From positions 186,001 through 250,000 of the forward strand of contig NZ_VEGH01000004.1 in NCBI RefSeq assembly GCF_007679345.1: 64,000 nt of DNA, given 5' to 3'. Every line of letters begins with the position of its first letter. Positions within the stretch are counted from its first letter, which is position 1. The translations under genes were made by a program, and so were the position numbers. Under the pieces are notes generated by a model. The model ran no database searches. It was not told where the DNA came from and saw only the letters and a program-made list of their open reading frames with translations. The DNA comes from Cellulosimicrobium cellulans. GTDB taxonomy: Bacteria; Actinomycetota; Actinomycetes; Actinomycetales; Cellulomonadaceae. Below are positions 20,636 through 28,891 of this stretch, piece after piece.

Positions 20636-21109
20636 GTGACCGGAGCCACCCCCGCCGACGACGCCGGGACCGACGACCTGCGGGTGCTGGCCGTCGCGCT
20701 GCACGACCTGTCCCGGGCCGTCCGCCAGGCGCAGGGCGCGCAGGCGGCCGGTCCGGCGCCGCTGCCGCCGACGGAGTTCGAGGTGATGCGGTACGTGGAC
20801 GCGCACCCCGGGACCAGCGTCGGCGGCGCGGCCGCGGCCCTCGACCTGCGGCAGAGCAACGTCAGCGCCGCGGTGCGCGGGCTGGTCGGGCGCGGTTTGG
20901 TCGAGCGCGCGACCGACGACGGGGACCGGAGGGTGACCCGGCTGCACCCGACCCCGCTGGCGCGCGCACGGCGGGAGCCCGTCGAGGAGGGGTGGGCGCG
21001 CACGCTGGGTGCGGCGCTCGCGGGGCTGCCCGCGGCGGACGCGGCGGCGGTGCGGCGGGCGGCGGGCCCGCTGGCGCGGCTCGCGGCGCGCACGCGGGCG
21101 GGGGACTGA
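20636..21109 (+). CDS. MarR family transcriptional regulator
   Basis: The 157-residue winged-helix protein carries LPPTEFEVMRYVDAHPG, GGAAAALDLRQSNVSAAVRG as the recognition helix region and the wing LVERATDDGDRRVTRLHPT. It probably represses the divergent efflux pump and itself and is released by a drug-like ligand. GTG 20636 is preceded by TACCCT with a 6-base gap and no ribosome binding site, the leaderless pattern. A large hairpin ends the gene. Confidence 0.88.
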   Translation: MTGATPADDAGTDDLRVLAVALHDLSRAVRQAQGAQAAGPAPLPPTEFEVMRYVDAHPGTSVGGAAAALDLRQSNVSAAVRGLVGRGLVERATDDGDRRVTRLHPTPLARARREPVEEGWARTLGAALAGLPAADAAAVRRAAGPLARLAARTRAGD

Positions 21110-21139
21110 CCGCGGTCGCACGCCTCCCGGGTGCGGCGA

Positions 21140-21195
21140 CGGGTGGAGCGTCCTGCCCGACACGCATCGGCGTGTCCGGCGGGACGCTCCACCCG
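21140..21195. terminator. Long bidirectional hairpin
   Basis: The two arms (21140-21165 and 21170-21195) form about 26 bp with one G:U pair and one C:C mismatch, enclosing a 4-base loop. It separates the convergent marR and ABC permease genes. Confidence 0.85.
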
Positions 21196-21209
21196 ACGAC
21201 GGTGGACCC

Positions 21210-22019
21210 TCAGGTGATGTCGCGCTTCAGGGTCGTGAACCGCCCCAGCGCCGCCAGCGCGAGCGCGTACGCGACGAGCACCGCGGCCCCCGCGGCCGGT
21301 CCGAGCAGCGAGCCCGCGCCGGTGGCCGAGTAGAACGACCCGCCGCTGATCGCCTCGCCGGCCGCGCCGGGCAGGAACTTCCCGATCGGCGCGGTCGCGT
21401 CGTTCAGGCCGAGCACCAGCCGGGCGATCGGCTCGACGAACTGCGTGAACGCCAGCACGACGACGATCGCGACCACCTGGTTCGGCATCGCGAACCCGAG
21501 CCCGACGCCGACGACGCACCACACGGTCAGGGCCAGCGCGGTCCGGGCGATGATGCCCCAGACCTCGCCCTCGCCGAGCAGGTTCGGCGCGTCGGTGAAC
21601 GCGAACGCCAGCGCGCCCGCGCCGACGGTGGCCAGCGTCCCCAGCACGCCGTACAGCACGCCCATCGGGATGCTCGCCGCCAGCTTCGCCACCACGAACC
21701 GGTTGCGGTCCGGCTGCGCGAGCAGCGTCGGGGTGAGCGTCCGGTGCCGGAACTCGGCGGTCACCGACAGCAGGCCCACCAGCAGCGGCAGCGCATAGCC
21801 GAGCGAGGCGGGCAGCGTGTACACCGCGGTGACGACGGCCTTCGCGTCCAGGACGACGGGCGCGCCGTCCGCGCCGGACACGTCCGCGCCGTCGAAGGTG
21901 AACGCGAACGCCATCGCGGCGCCCAGGAACGCCATGTACCCGACCATGACGACGAGCAGCACCCACCAGGTGCGGGTGGTGACGATCTTCCGGTACTCGG
22001 AGACGAGGGAGTCCTTCAT
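21210..22019 (-). CDS. ABC-2 type transporter permease
   Basis: The 269-residue membrane protein has about six hydrophobic segments, with an N-terminal SEYRKIVTTRTWWVLLVVM segment typical of ABC-2 permeases that act as exporters. The conserved gating-like segment FRHRTLTPTLLAQPDRNRFV, present in many actinobacterial efflux permeases, follows the third helix. Its start overlaps the end of the ATPase gene by four bases, so the two form a coupled pair. The substrate cannot be deduced. Confidence 0.85.
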   Translation of the reverse strand: MKDSLVSEYRKIVTTRTWWVLLVVMVGYMAFLGAAMAFAFTFDGADVSGADGAPVVLDAKAVVTAVYTLPASLGYALPLLVGLLSVTAEFRHRTLTPTLLAQPDRNRFVVAKLAASIPMGVLYGVLGTLATVGAGALAFAFTDAPNLLGEGEVWGIIARTALALTVWCVVGVGLGFAMPNQVVAIVVVLAFTQFVEPIARLVLGLNDATAPIGKFLPGAAGEAISGGSFYSATGAGSLLGPAAGAAVLVAYALALAALGRFTTLKRDIT

Positions 22020-22999
22020 CGCGCACCTCCGGCGGGGGCGTCGGTCGGGGCGGGGGCCGGGGCGGGCGCGGCGTGCGCGCCCCCTGCCGGGGCGGGGGCG
22101 GTGAGGCGGAGGAACACGTCCTCCAGGCCGACGCCGTGCGTGGCGAGCTCGTGCAGCTCGACGCCGGCGGCGAACGCGGCGTGGCCGACGGTCGCGACGT
22201 CCGTGCCGACCAGCTCGGCGACGCCGGCGGCCGGCGCCCCGTCCGCGGCGCGCTGCCAGCCGGCGCCCGCGACGAGCGCGTCCAGCGCGGCGGCGTCGGG
22301 GGACGCGACCCGCACCCGCGGCTCGGCGAGCCCGCTCAGCTCGGCGAGCGTGGAGGCGTGCACCAGCCGGCCGCCGGCGATGATCACCACGTCGTCCACG
22401 GTCTGCTGGACCTCGGACAGCACGTGCGAGGACACCAGCACGGTGCGCCCCTGGGCGGCGAGCGCCCGCAGCAGGTCGCGCAGCCACCGGATGCCCTCGG
22501 GATCGAGGCCGTTGGCCGGCTCGTCGAGCAGCAGCACGGGCGGGTCGCCGAGCAGCGTCGTCGCCAGCGCGAGCCGCTGGCGCATGCCGAGCGAGAACCC
22601 GCCGACCCGGCGCTTCGCGGCCGCGGTGAGGCCGACGAGGTCGAGCACCTCGTGCGCCCGGCGGTCCGGCACGCCCGCCTGGGGCGCGTACACCCGCAGG
22701 TGGTCCAGGGCCGTGCGGCCGGGGTGGAAGTCGGCGGCCTCCAGCGCGGCGCCGACGGTGCGCATCGGGCGGTCGAGCGCGGTGTACCGGCGGCCACCGA
22801 TGGTGGCCGTCCCCGCGGTGGGCTGCACGAGGCCGAGCAGCATCCGCAGGGTGGTCGTCTTGCCGGCGCCGTTCGGCCCGAGGAACCCGGTGACCCGCCC
22901 CGGGCGGACCGTGAAGCTCAGGTCGTCCACGGCCCGGACCTGGCCGAACGTCTTCGTGAGGTGGGAGACCTCGATGGCGTGCGTCGCGTCGGGTGGCAT
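22016..22999 (-). CDS. ABC transporter ATP-binding protein (exporter type)
   Basis: The 327-residue product has Walker A GPNGAGKTTT, signature FSLGMRQRLALA, Walker B VLLLDEPANGLDP and the switch histidine VSSHVLSEV. It has a C-terminal regulatory extension of about 100 residues that ends in a Pro/Ala-rich tail. It partners the downstream permease, with which it overlaps (ATGA). ATG 22999 has TAGGGT 6 bases upstream and no ribosome binding site, so the operon is probably leaderless. DrrA-like or lantibiotic-type exporters look similar; the cargo is unknown. Confidence 0.9.
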   Translation of the reverse strand: MPPDATHAIEVSHLTKTFGQVRAVDDLSFTVRPGRVTGFLGPNGAGKTTTLRMLLGLVQPTAGTATIGGRRYTALDRPMRTVGAALEAADFHPGRTALDHLRVYAPQAGVPDRRAHEVLDLVGLTAAAKRRVGGFSLGMRQRLALATTLLGDPPVLLLDEPANGLDPEGIRWLRDLLRALAAQGRTVLVSSHVLSEVQQTVDDVVIIAGGRLVHASTLAELSGLAEPRVRVASPDAAALDALVAGAGWQRAADGAPAAGVAELVGTDVATVGHAAFAAGVELHELATHGVGLEDVFLRLTAPAPAGGAHAAPAPAPAPTDAPAGGAR

Positions 23000-23120
23000 G
23001 CCTCGACCCTAGGGACCCGGCACGCTCCGGCGGATCAGCCGCGAGGTGGAACCGCCGGGCACCGGCGCCTCCGCCGCCCGACGGAGCCCGGTCGGGCCCG
23101 GGCGCGGGGGACGGGCCGCC

Positions 23121-24206
23121 TCAGAACGCCGCGGTCGTCGGCCGGGAGGTGCGGCGCGACGGCAGCATCACCCGCATCGTGCAGCCGGAATCGCTGTCCG
23201 CCACCTCGACGGTCCCGCCGTGCAGGGTCACCGCCCACCGCACGATCGACAGGCCCAGGCCGGTGCCGCCGGTCGAGATCTGCCCGGTGATCGCGGGGGT
23301 GTTGCCGCGCGCGAACCGCTCGAAGACCCGCTGGCGCTGGTCGGCGGCGATGCCGGGGCCCTGGTCGATGACGTCGAGCTGGACGAACCCGCCGGCGCGG
23401 TGCGCCTCCAGCCGGACCGGCGCGCCACGGGGGGAGTGCCGGACGGCGTTCTGGACGAGGTTGGCGACGACCTGGTGCAGCCGCTCGCGGTCCGCCGGGA
23501 GGGTGAGGTCGGGCGGGTCGACGTGCACGGGGAACGTCAGGTCCTTGGACGCCCCCACCAGCCGGCCCTCCTGCGCCGCCTCCTCGAGGAACTGCTGGAC
23601 GGGCACGTCGGTCACCTGCAGGTCCACGGCGCCGGCCTCGAGGCGCGACAGGTCGAGCAGCGTCGCCACCAGCCGGCTCAGCCGCTGGGTCTGCGCGAGC
23701 GCGGCGCGCATCGCCTCGGGGTCGGGGTCCTCGACCCCGTCGACGATGTTCTCGAGCTGCGCCTGCAGCGCGGTCACCGGCGTGCGCAGCTCGTGCGACA
23801 CGTTCGCGACCATCTCCCGGCGCAGGGAGTCCGCCTGCTCCAGGTCGTCGGCCATCCGGTTGAACGCGGTCGCCAGCTCCCCGACCTCGTCCCGGCTGGT
23901 CGCCCGCACCCGGCGGCTGTAGTCGCCGGCCGCCATGGCGCGCGCCGCCGAGGTCATCTCCCGCAGCGGCGACGTCATGCCCCGCGCGAGCACCTGGGTC
24001 ATCACCAGCGCGAGGACGATGACGATCGGGAAGGTCCGCGTCGGGCCGAGCGCGTTGTTCAGCCCGATCCAGGTGAGCAGCGCCGCGACGAACACCGCCG
24101 CGGCGACCAGGACGCCCAGCTTGATCTTGATCGACCGCAGCCGGTCGAGCGGGCGGACGTCGGGCAGCCGCGGCCGCTGGTGCCGGGGAGGGGTCGGCAC
24201 CGTCAC
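23121..24206 (-). CDS. Sensor histidine kinase with minimal extracellular loop
   Basis: The 361-residue protein has two closely spaced membrane helices (about 27-47 and 60-74) joined by only about 12 residues outside, then HAMP (about 75-127), the dimerisation/phosphoacceptor domain with His138 in NVSHELRTP, and a HATPase domain with the N box (VVANLVQNAVRH), G1 (DVIDQGPGI) and G2 (GTGLGLSIV). The lack of a sensor domain suggests an intramembrane-sensing kinase that reads membrane state or a partner protein. It overlaps the response regulator gene by four bases. Confidence 0.9.
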   Translation of the reverse strand: MTVPTPPRHQRPRLPDVRPLDRLRSIKIKLGVLVAAAVFVAALLTWIGLNNALGPTRTFPIVIVLALVMTQVLARGMTSPLREMTSAARAMAAGDYSRRVRATSRDEVGELATAFNRMADDLEQADSLRREMVANVSHELRTPVTALQAQLENIVDGVEDPDPEAMRAALAQTQRLSRLVATLLDLSRLEAGAVDLQVTDVPVQQFLEEAAQEGRLVGASKDLTFPVHVDPPDLTLPADRERLHQVVANLVQNAVRHSPRGAPVRLEAHRAGGFVQLDVIDQGPGIAADQRQRVFERFARGNTPAITGQISTGGTGLGLSIVRWAVTLHGGTVEVADSDSGCTMRVMLPSRRTSRPTTAAF

Positions 24207-25000
24207 GCCGTGCCGCCTCCCGGGGTCGCGCCGGGCGCCGCGGCCGGCTCGAGGGCGTAGCCCACGCCGTGCACGGTCCGGATGAGGTCGGCGCCGAGCT
24301 TCCTGCGCAGGGCCTTCACATGCGAGTCGACGGTGCGGGTCCCGGACGCGTCCACCCAGTCCCAGACCTCGGCCAGCAGGCGCTCCCGGGTGAGCACGGT
24401 CCGCGGGCTCGCGGCGAGCGCGAGCAGCAGGTCGAACTCGGTCGGCGTGAGGTGCACCTCCTCGCCGCCACGGTGCACGCGGCGCTGCGCGCGGTCGATG
24501 ACCACGTCGCCGACGGCGACCGGCGGCTCGGCCGCCTCGGAGCCCGCCGCGGCGAGCTCGGCGGCCAGCGCGGCGCGCTGCTGGCGGCGCAGCAGCGCCT
24601 TGACCCGCGCGACGAGCTCCCGCATGGAGAACGGCTTGGTCATGTAGTCGTCCGCGCCGACGCCGAGGCCGATCAGCATGTCCGTCTCGTCGTCCCGGGC
24701 CGTCAGCATCAGCACGGGCACGGGACGGTCGGCCTGGATCCGGCGGCAGACCTCCAGGCCGTCGATGCCGGGCAGCATCACGTCGAGCACCACCACGTCC
24801 GGTGCCAGGCGGGCCGCGGCGTCGACCGCCTGCAGGCCGTCGCCGACCGTCTCGACCTGCCAGCCCTCGGCGGAGAGCCGGCGCGCGACGGCCGTGGCGA
24901 TGGCGGGCTCGTCCTCGACGACGAGGACCGAGGTGGACGCGGCGCCCGGGGCGCCCGCGGGGGTTCCGGCGGCGGCACCGGGGCGGGATGCGAACGTCAT
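24203..25000 (-). CDS. OmpR/PhoB-family response regulator
   Basis: The 265-residue product has a 25-residue Ala/Pro-rich leader, a receiver domain (VVEDEPAIATA; phospho-acceptor D73 in VVLDVMLPG; Lys122 in DDYMTKPFS) and a winged-helix DNA-binding domain (LTPTEFDLLLALAASPRTVL through VDSHVKALRRKLG). It pairs with the overlapping histidine kinase. ATG 25000 has TACGCT 6 bases upstream and no Shine-Dalgarno, hence probably leaderless. Its promoter is back to back with that of the CNNM operon, so it may control those genes too. Confidence 0.92.
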   Translation of the reverse strand: MTFASRPGAAAGTPAGAPGAASTSVLVVEDEPAIATAVARRLSAEGWQVETVGDGLQAVDAAARLAPDVVVLDVMLPGIDGLEVCRRIQADRPVPVLMLTARDDETDMLIGLGVGADDYMTKPFSMRELVARVKALLRRQQRAALAAELAAAGSEAAEPPVAVGDVVIDRAQRRVHRGGEEVHLTPTEFDLLLALAASPRTVLTRERLLAEVWDWVDASGTRTVDSHVKALRRKLGADLIRTVHGVGYALEPAAAPGATPGGGTA

Positions 25001-25034
25001 CCCGCCAGCGTAGAGCGCACGTGTGGAGGTTTCG

Positions 25035-25040
25035 TATGAT
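25035..25040 (+). promoter_or_regulatory. -10 box of the CNNM operon
   Basis: TATGAT is one mismatch from the consensus hexamer and lies 9 bases before the ATG of the upstream ORF. Transcription would begin at or a few bases before that ATG. No good -35 element was found. Confidence 0.55.
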
Positions 25041-25049
25041 TGCGCCACC

Positions 25050-25193
25050 ATGAGCAGCTCAAGTCGCTGCCGGCGTCCCTCCCGGGCCGACGTGCCCGGG
25101 GGAGACCATGCCGGCCCTTCCTGCCTCCTGACCCACCCCGAGCGCGTCCCGGCACCGCCGCACCCGCGCGACGGCGGGGGTGACCCGTGCTGA
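25050..25193 (+). CDS. Proline-rich 47-residue upstream ORF before the CNNM genes
   Basis: The ORF starts MSSSSRCRRP at a nearly leaderless position and ends HPRDGGGDPC; 9 of its 47 residues are proline. Its TGA (25191-25193) falls just inside the next gene, whose GTG is at 25187, so the two overlap by 7 bases and could be coupled. The RNA can also form a stem from CTCCCGGGC and GCCCGGGGGAG inside a GCCGGC/GCCGGC pair. Leader peptides rich in proline control Mg2+ transporter genes in enterobacteria, and CNNM proteins handle Mg2+, so a sensing role is possible. This is inference; high GC alone favours proline codons. Confidence 0.4.
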   Translation: MSSSSRCRRPSRADVPGGDHAGPSCLLTHPERVPAPPHPRDGGGDPC

Positions 25194-26515
25194 CCGACTG
25201 GCTGCTCGTGGCCCTCGGCGTCGTGCTCACCGCCGGCACCGCCGTGTTCGTCGCGAGCGAGTTCTCCCTCGTCACGCTCGACCCGGGCGTCGTCGAGGGC
25301 CAGACCCGGCCCGACGACCGCCGCGGGCAGAGCGTGCTCAAGGCGCTGCGCCGGCTGTCCACGGAGCTGTCCGGCGCCCAGGTGGGCATCACCGTCACCA
25401 CCGTGCTGCTCGGCTACACCACCCAGCCCGCCGTGAACGCGCTGCTCGCCGAGCCGTTGCGCGGGTCGTTCCTCGGCCCGGCGATCGGCGGCGGCGTGGC
25501 GCTGGTCGTCACGCTCGTCCTGGTCAACGGGTTCTCCATGCTGTTCGGCGAGCTCGTGCCCAAGAACTTCGCGATCAGCCGCCCGCTGGGCACCGCGCGG
25601 TGGGTCGCGCCGCTCCAGGCCGGCTTCACCTCGGCGCTGCGCCCGCTCATCACGCTGTTCAACTCGAGCGCCAACGCGCTGCTGCGGCGCCTCGGCGTCG
25701 AGCCGCGGGAGGAGCTCTCGGGCGGCCGGTCGCCGCAGGAGCTCGCCGCGCTGGTCAAGCGCTCCGCCCAGCAGGGCACCCTGGACGAGTCGACCGCGAC
25801 CCTGCTGACCAACTCCATCGAGTTCACCGACCTCACCGCCGTGGACGTGATGACCGACCGCCAGCGGGTCGTCGTGCTCCGCCGCGGCGACACGGCGACC
25901 GACGTCGTGCGGCTGTCCCGGGAGACGGGGCACTCGCGTTTCCCGGTGATCGGCGACGACTCCGACGACATCGTCGGGCTGGTGCACCTGCGCCGGGCGA
26001 TCGCGGTGCCGTACGAGCGCCGGGACGAGGTGCCCGCCGCCGCGCTCATGGTCGACGCGCCCCGGGTCCCGGAGACCGTGCACCTCGGCCCGCTGCTGGT
26101 CGAGCTGCGCGAGCACGGGCTGCAGATGGCCGTCGTCGTGGACGAGTACGGCGGCACGTCGGGCGTCGTGACGCTCGAGGACGTCGTCGAGGAGCTGGTC
26201 GGCGACGTCGCGGACGAGCACGACCGCCGGCGCACCGCGGCCTCGCGGCGCGCGGACGGCGCGTGGGTCGTCTCGGGGCTGCTCCGGCCCGACGAGCTCA
26301 CCGAGACCACCGGGCTCGTCGTCCCGGAGGACGGCCCGTACGAGACGCTCGGCGGCCTGGTGATGGCCGCGCTCGGCCGCGTGCCGGAGGCCGGCGACGA
26401 GGTCCTGGCCGGCGACGTGCTGCTCCGGGTCGAGACGATGGCCCGCCGGCGCGTCGAGCGCGTGCTCGTGCGCCCGGCGCACGCGCCCGCCGGTGCCGAG
26501 GGGAGCGCCCGGTGA
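25187..26515 (+). CDS. Hemolysin C/CorC-type CNNM membrane protein
   Basis: The 442-residue product has a DUF21/CNNM transmembrane domain (about 1-190, including LSGAQVGITVTTVLLGYTTQ and FGELVPKNFAISRP), a CBS-pair domain (VMTDRQRVVVLRRGDTATD; SRFPVIGDDSDDIVGLVHLR) and a C-terminal CorC/HlyC domain (ADGAWVVSGLLRPDEL). This family is linked to Mg2+ or Co2+ efflux and homeostasis, with the CBS pair sensing nucleotide. The GTG start has only a weak GGGGGTG site and overlaps the upstream ORF. The stop overlaps the start of the next gene in GTGA form. Confidence 0.9.
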   Translation: MLTDWLLVALGVVLTAGTAVFVASEFSLVTLDPGVVEGQTRPDDRRGQSVLKALRRLSTELSGAQVGITVTTVLLGYTTQPAVNALLAEPLRGSFLGPAIGGGVALVVTLVLVNGFSMLFGELVPKNFAISRPLGTARWVAPLQAGFTSALRPLITLFNSSANALLRRLGVEPREELSGGRSPQELAALVKRSAQQGTLDESTATLLTNSIEFTDLTAVDVMTDRQRVVVLRRGDTATDVVRLSRETGHSRFPVIGDDSDDIVGLVHLRRAIAVPYERRDEVPAAALMVDAPRVPETVHLGPLLVELREHGLQMAVVVDEYGGTSGVVTLEDVVEELVGDVADEHDRRRTAASRRADGAWVVSGLLRPDELTETTGLVVPEDGPYETLGGLVMAALGRVPEAGDEVLAGDVLLRVETMARRRVERVLVRPAHAPAGAEGSAR

Positions 26516-27570
26516 GCCCGGCGGTCGCCCTGGCGCTCGCGGTCGCGCTGCTCGCCGGCAACGCGTTCTTCGTCGCGGCCGAGTTCGCGATCATCTCCGC
26601 GCGCCGCTCGGCGATCGAGCCGCTGGCCGCGGCGGGCGACCGGCGGGCGACCACCGTGCTGTGGGCGATGGAGCACGTGTCGCTCATGCTGGCGTGCGCG
26701 CAGCTCGGCGTCACCGTCTGCTCCACCAGCCTCGGCCTGGTCGCCGAGCCGGCGATCGCCCACCTGATCGAGGACCCGCTGCACGCCGTCGGGGTCAGCA
26801 CGAGCCTGGCGCACCCCATCGCGTTCGTCGTCGCGCTGCTGGTCGTCGTCTACCTGCACGTGGTGCTCGGCGAGATGGTGCCGAAGAACCTCGCGGTGTC
26901 GGGCCCGGACCGCGCGGTGCTCGTCTTCGGCCCGCCGCTGGTCTGGCTCGGTCGGGTCGTGCGCCCGGTGATCGCGGCGCTGAACTGGATCGCCAACCAC
27001 GTGCTGCGGCTGTTCCGGGTGGACCCGCGCGACGAGGTGGCCTCGGCGTTCACCGCCCAGGAGGTGCAGTCGATCGTCGAGCAGTCGCAGGCGGAAGGGC
27101 TGCTGGACGACGAGCAGGGCCTGCTCTCGGGCGCCCTGGAGTTCTCCGACCGCACCGCGGCCGACGTGATGGTCCCGGTCGCCGACCTCGTCACCGTGCC
27201 GGTCGACGTGACGCCCGACGAGGTGGAGCGGCTCGTCGCCCGCACCGGGTACAGCCGCTTCCCGGTGCTCGACCGCAACGGTGCGCCCAGCGGCTACCTG
27301 CACGTCAAGGACGTGCTGTACGCGGACGACGGCTCGCGCCGGCTCCCGGTGCCGACCTGGCGCGTCCGCGCGCTCGCGGCCGTGGGGCCGGGCGACGAGG
27401 TCGAGGAGGCACTGGCCGCCATGCAGCGCTCCGGCGTGCACCTCGCGCGCGTCGAGGACGGCGGCCGGGTGGTCGGCGTGGTCTTCCTGGAGGACATCCT
27501 GGAGGAGCTCGTGGGCGAGGTCCGCGACGCGATGCAGCGCGGCGCGTTCCGGCACCGGACGGGGGCCTGA
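26512..27570 (+). CDS. Second hemolysin/CNNM-family membrane protein
   Basis: The 352-residue paralogue of the preceding gene has the transmembrane domain with LACAQLGVTVCSTSLGLVAE and LGEMVPKNLAVSGPD, and a CBS pair (DVMVPVADLVTVPVDVTPDE; YSRFPVLDRNGAPSGYLHVK). It lacks the long C-terminal CorC domain, ending soon after VFLEDILEELVGEVRDA. The GTGA overlap means it is translated with its neighbour. The two probably form a heteromeric unit, as paired CNNM genes are common in actinobacteria. Confidence 0.9.
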   Translation: MSPAVALALAVALLAGNAFFVAAEFAIISARRSAIEPLAAAGDRRATTVLWAMEHVSLMLACAQLGVTVCSTSLGLVAEPAIAHLIEDPLHAVGVSTSLAHPIAFVVALLVVVYLHVVLGEMVPKNLAVSGPDRAVLVFGPPLVWLGRVVRPVIAALNWIANHVLRLFRVDPRDEVASAFTAQEVQSIVEQSQAEGLLDDEQGLLSGALEFSDRTAADVMVPVADLVTVPVDVTPDEVERLVARTGYSRFPVLDRNGAPSGYLHVKDVLYADDGSRRLPVPTWRVRALAAVGPGDEVEEALAAMQRSGVHLARVEDGGRVVGVVFLEDILEELVGEVRDAMQRGAFRHRTGA

Positions 27571-27680
27571 GCGGCCCTCGCTGCGCCGTTCGTGGGACCT
27601 TCGTCACACGACCGAGTGGTCCCGGTGGGTGAACGGGCGCGACACGCCGATGATCCGTCAACTACCCCCCGGACAGGGGG

Positions 27681-27710
27681 TTGGAACCGGCGGGGCGCTG
27701 CCGTTATGGT
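27681..27710 (+). promoter_or_regulatory. Promoter of the M15 peptidase gene
   Basis: TTGGAA (27681-27686) and TATGGT (27705-27710) are 18 bases apart and resemble the vegetative consensus. The leader would be about 110 bases long and ends in a GGAGG ribosome binding site. Confidence 0.65.
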
Positions 27711-27825
27711 TTCGTGATCGCTCACCCGGATCCCCCCCGGCGGTCGCGCTCCCAGCGCGCCGCCCTGCCCGGGTGGCGCCCCTCGTCCATCGGCGACTCG
27801 TCGCCTGCCCGTGCTCGGAGGTCCC

Positions 27826-28677
27826 GTGGCGTCGCACCGCGTGCAGCCCGCCGCCGACGCCGGCGCCCCCACCCGCCGCCAGCTCCGCGAGGCGGCCCGG
27901 ACGCGGCCCGCGGCCGCTGCCGCCGTCCCGGCGCCCGGGGCCGGGCCCGCGGAGCGCCGCCGCACCAGCCCGCTGGCCCGCTGGGGCACCCGCGCCGGCG
28001 TGCTCGTCACGCTGGCCGCCGTCACGGTCGCCATCCCGCTGTCCCAGGGCGCCGCCCGCAGCGAGGACGGCTTCACCGACGCCCAGGCCGACGCGACGCT
28101 GCCGAGCACGGTCGAGGCGCTCACCTCCTCCGCCACCGCCGTGCTCCCGCCGGCCTCGCTGGTGTCGAGCGACGCGACCGCGCTGCGCGCGCCGGTCGAC
28201 GTCAGCCGCAGCGAGGACCGCGAGGTCCTGCCCGGTTGCGACGGGGAGGCCGGCACGGCCAACGCGAACGGCCAGCTGCCCCAGTCCGACCTCTGCCACC
28301 TGTGGGACGGCAAGACGCAGCTCCGGGCCGACGCCGCCGAGGCGCTCGCCGAGCTCAACGCCATGTGGGTGACCCGGTGGGGCACCGACCTGTGCCTGTC
28401 CAGCGGCTACCGCACCCTCGCCGAGCAGCGCGCCGTCAAGGCGGCCAAGGGCTCGCTGGCCGCTCCGGCCGGCCGCAGCAACCACGGCTGGGGCCTCGCG
28501 GTCGACCTGTGCACCTCGCAGACCACCGGCGCGCAGTGGGAGTGGCTGAACGAGAACGCGCCGGTGTTCGGCTGGGAGAACCCCGACTGGGCGCGCCCGG
28601 GCGGCTCGGGCCCGTACGAGCGCTGGCACTGGGAGTACACCAAGGGCGTCATGGCCGACGGCGAGTACTACGGCTGA
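27826..28677 (+). CDS. M15-family D-alanyl-D-alanine carboxypeptidase-like protein
   Basis: The 283-residue product has an N-terminal cytosolic Arg/Ala-rich stretch, one membrane segment (about 59-80, GVLVTLAAVTVAIPLSQG) and an external VanY-type peptidase domain. The M15 zinc-site pattern is seen as SSGYRTLAEQRAV, SNHGWGLAVDLC (His and Asp ligands) and the terminal WHWEY. It should trim peptidoglycan stem peptides and be anchored by its N-terminal helix. GTG 27826 is chosen because GGAGG precedes it by 5 bases. A strong terminator and repeat copy B follow. Confidence 0.88.
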   Translation: MASHRVQPAADAGAPTRRQLREAARTRPAAAAAVPAPGAGPAERRRTSPLARWGTRAGVLVTLAAVTVAIPLSQGAARSEDGFTDAQADATLPSTVEALTSSATAVLPPASLVSSDATALRAPVDVSRSEDREVLPGCDGEAGTANANGQLPQSDLCHLWDGKTQLRADAAEALAELNAMWVTRWGTDLCLSSGYRTLAEQRAVKAAKGSLAAPAGRSNHGWGLAVDLCTSQTTGAQWEWLNENAPVFGWENPDWARPGGSGPYERWHWEYTKGVMADGEYYG

Positions 28678-28699
28678 GGCGGGGCGCCCCGCGACGCAC

Positions 28700-28733
28700 A
28701 ACGGCCCCGCCTCCTCCGGGAGGCGGGGCCGTT
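28700..28733. terminator. Terminator of the M15 gene
   Basis: A perfect 14-bp stem of ACGGCCCCGCCTCC and its complement with loop TCCG, extended by one A-T pair, lies 24 bases past the stop codon. Confidence 0.88.
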
Positions 28734-28786
28734 CGCGTGCCCGGGGGTCCGGGCACGGCGCGCGGACCCGGCGCCGGGCGGATCCT

Positions 28787-28861
28787 GCGCCGAGGTAGGA
28801 CCGCCGCGCCGAGGTAGGACCGTCTGCGGTCCTACCTCGGCCGCGGGGTCCTATCTCGGCG
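28787..28861. repeat. 75-base double-palindrome element, copy B
   Basis: GCGCCGAGGTAGGACC occurs twice (28787-28802 and 28806-28821), followed by the inverted half-sites GGTCCTACCTCGGC (28828-28841) and GGGTCCTATCTCGGCG (28846-28861). The segment lengths 16-3-16-6-14-4-16 equal those of copy A at 14891. About 62 of 75 positions are identical without gaps, and differences are concentrated in the spacers. It lies between convergent genes. Confidence 0.85.
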
Positions 28862-28891
28862 CGAGGCTCGGGGCTCGGCGGGGCGGGCCCG

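Noticed and set aside
25053-25186. M-box or Mn2+ (yybP-ykoY) riboswitch before the CNNM genes
   Set aside because: A hairpin is present, but I could not match the conserved core of either family. A covariance-model search would decide.
27711-27825. c-di-AMP (ydaO) riboswitch before the M15 peptidase gene
   Set aside because: Such riboswitches often precede cell-wall hydrolase genes, but the conserved blocks are missing and the leader of about 110 bases is too short.
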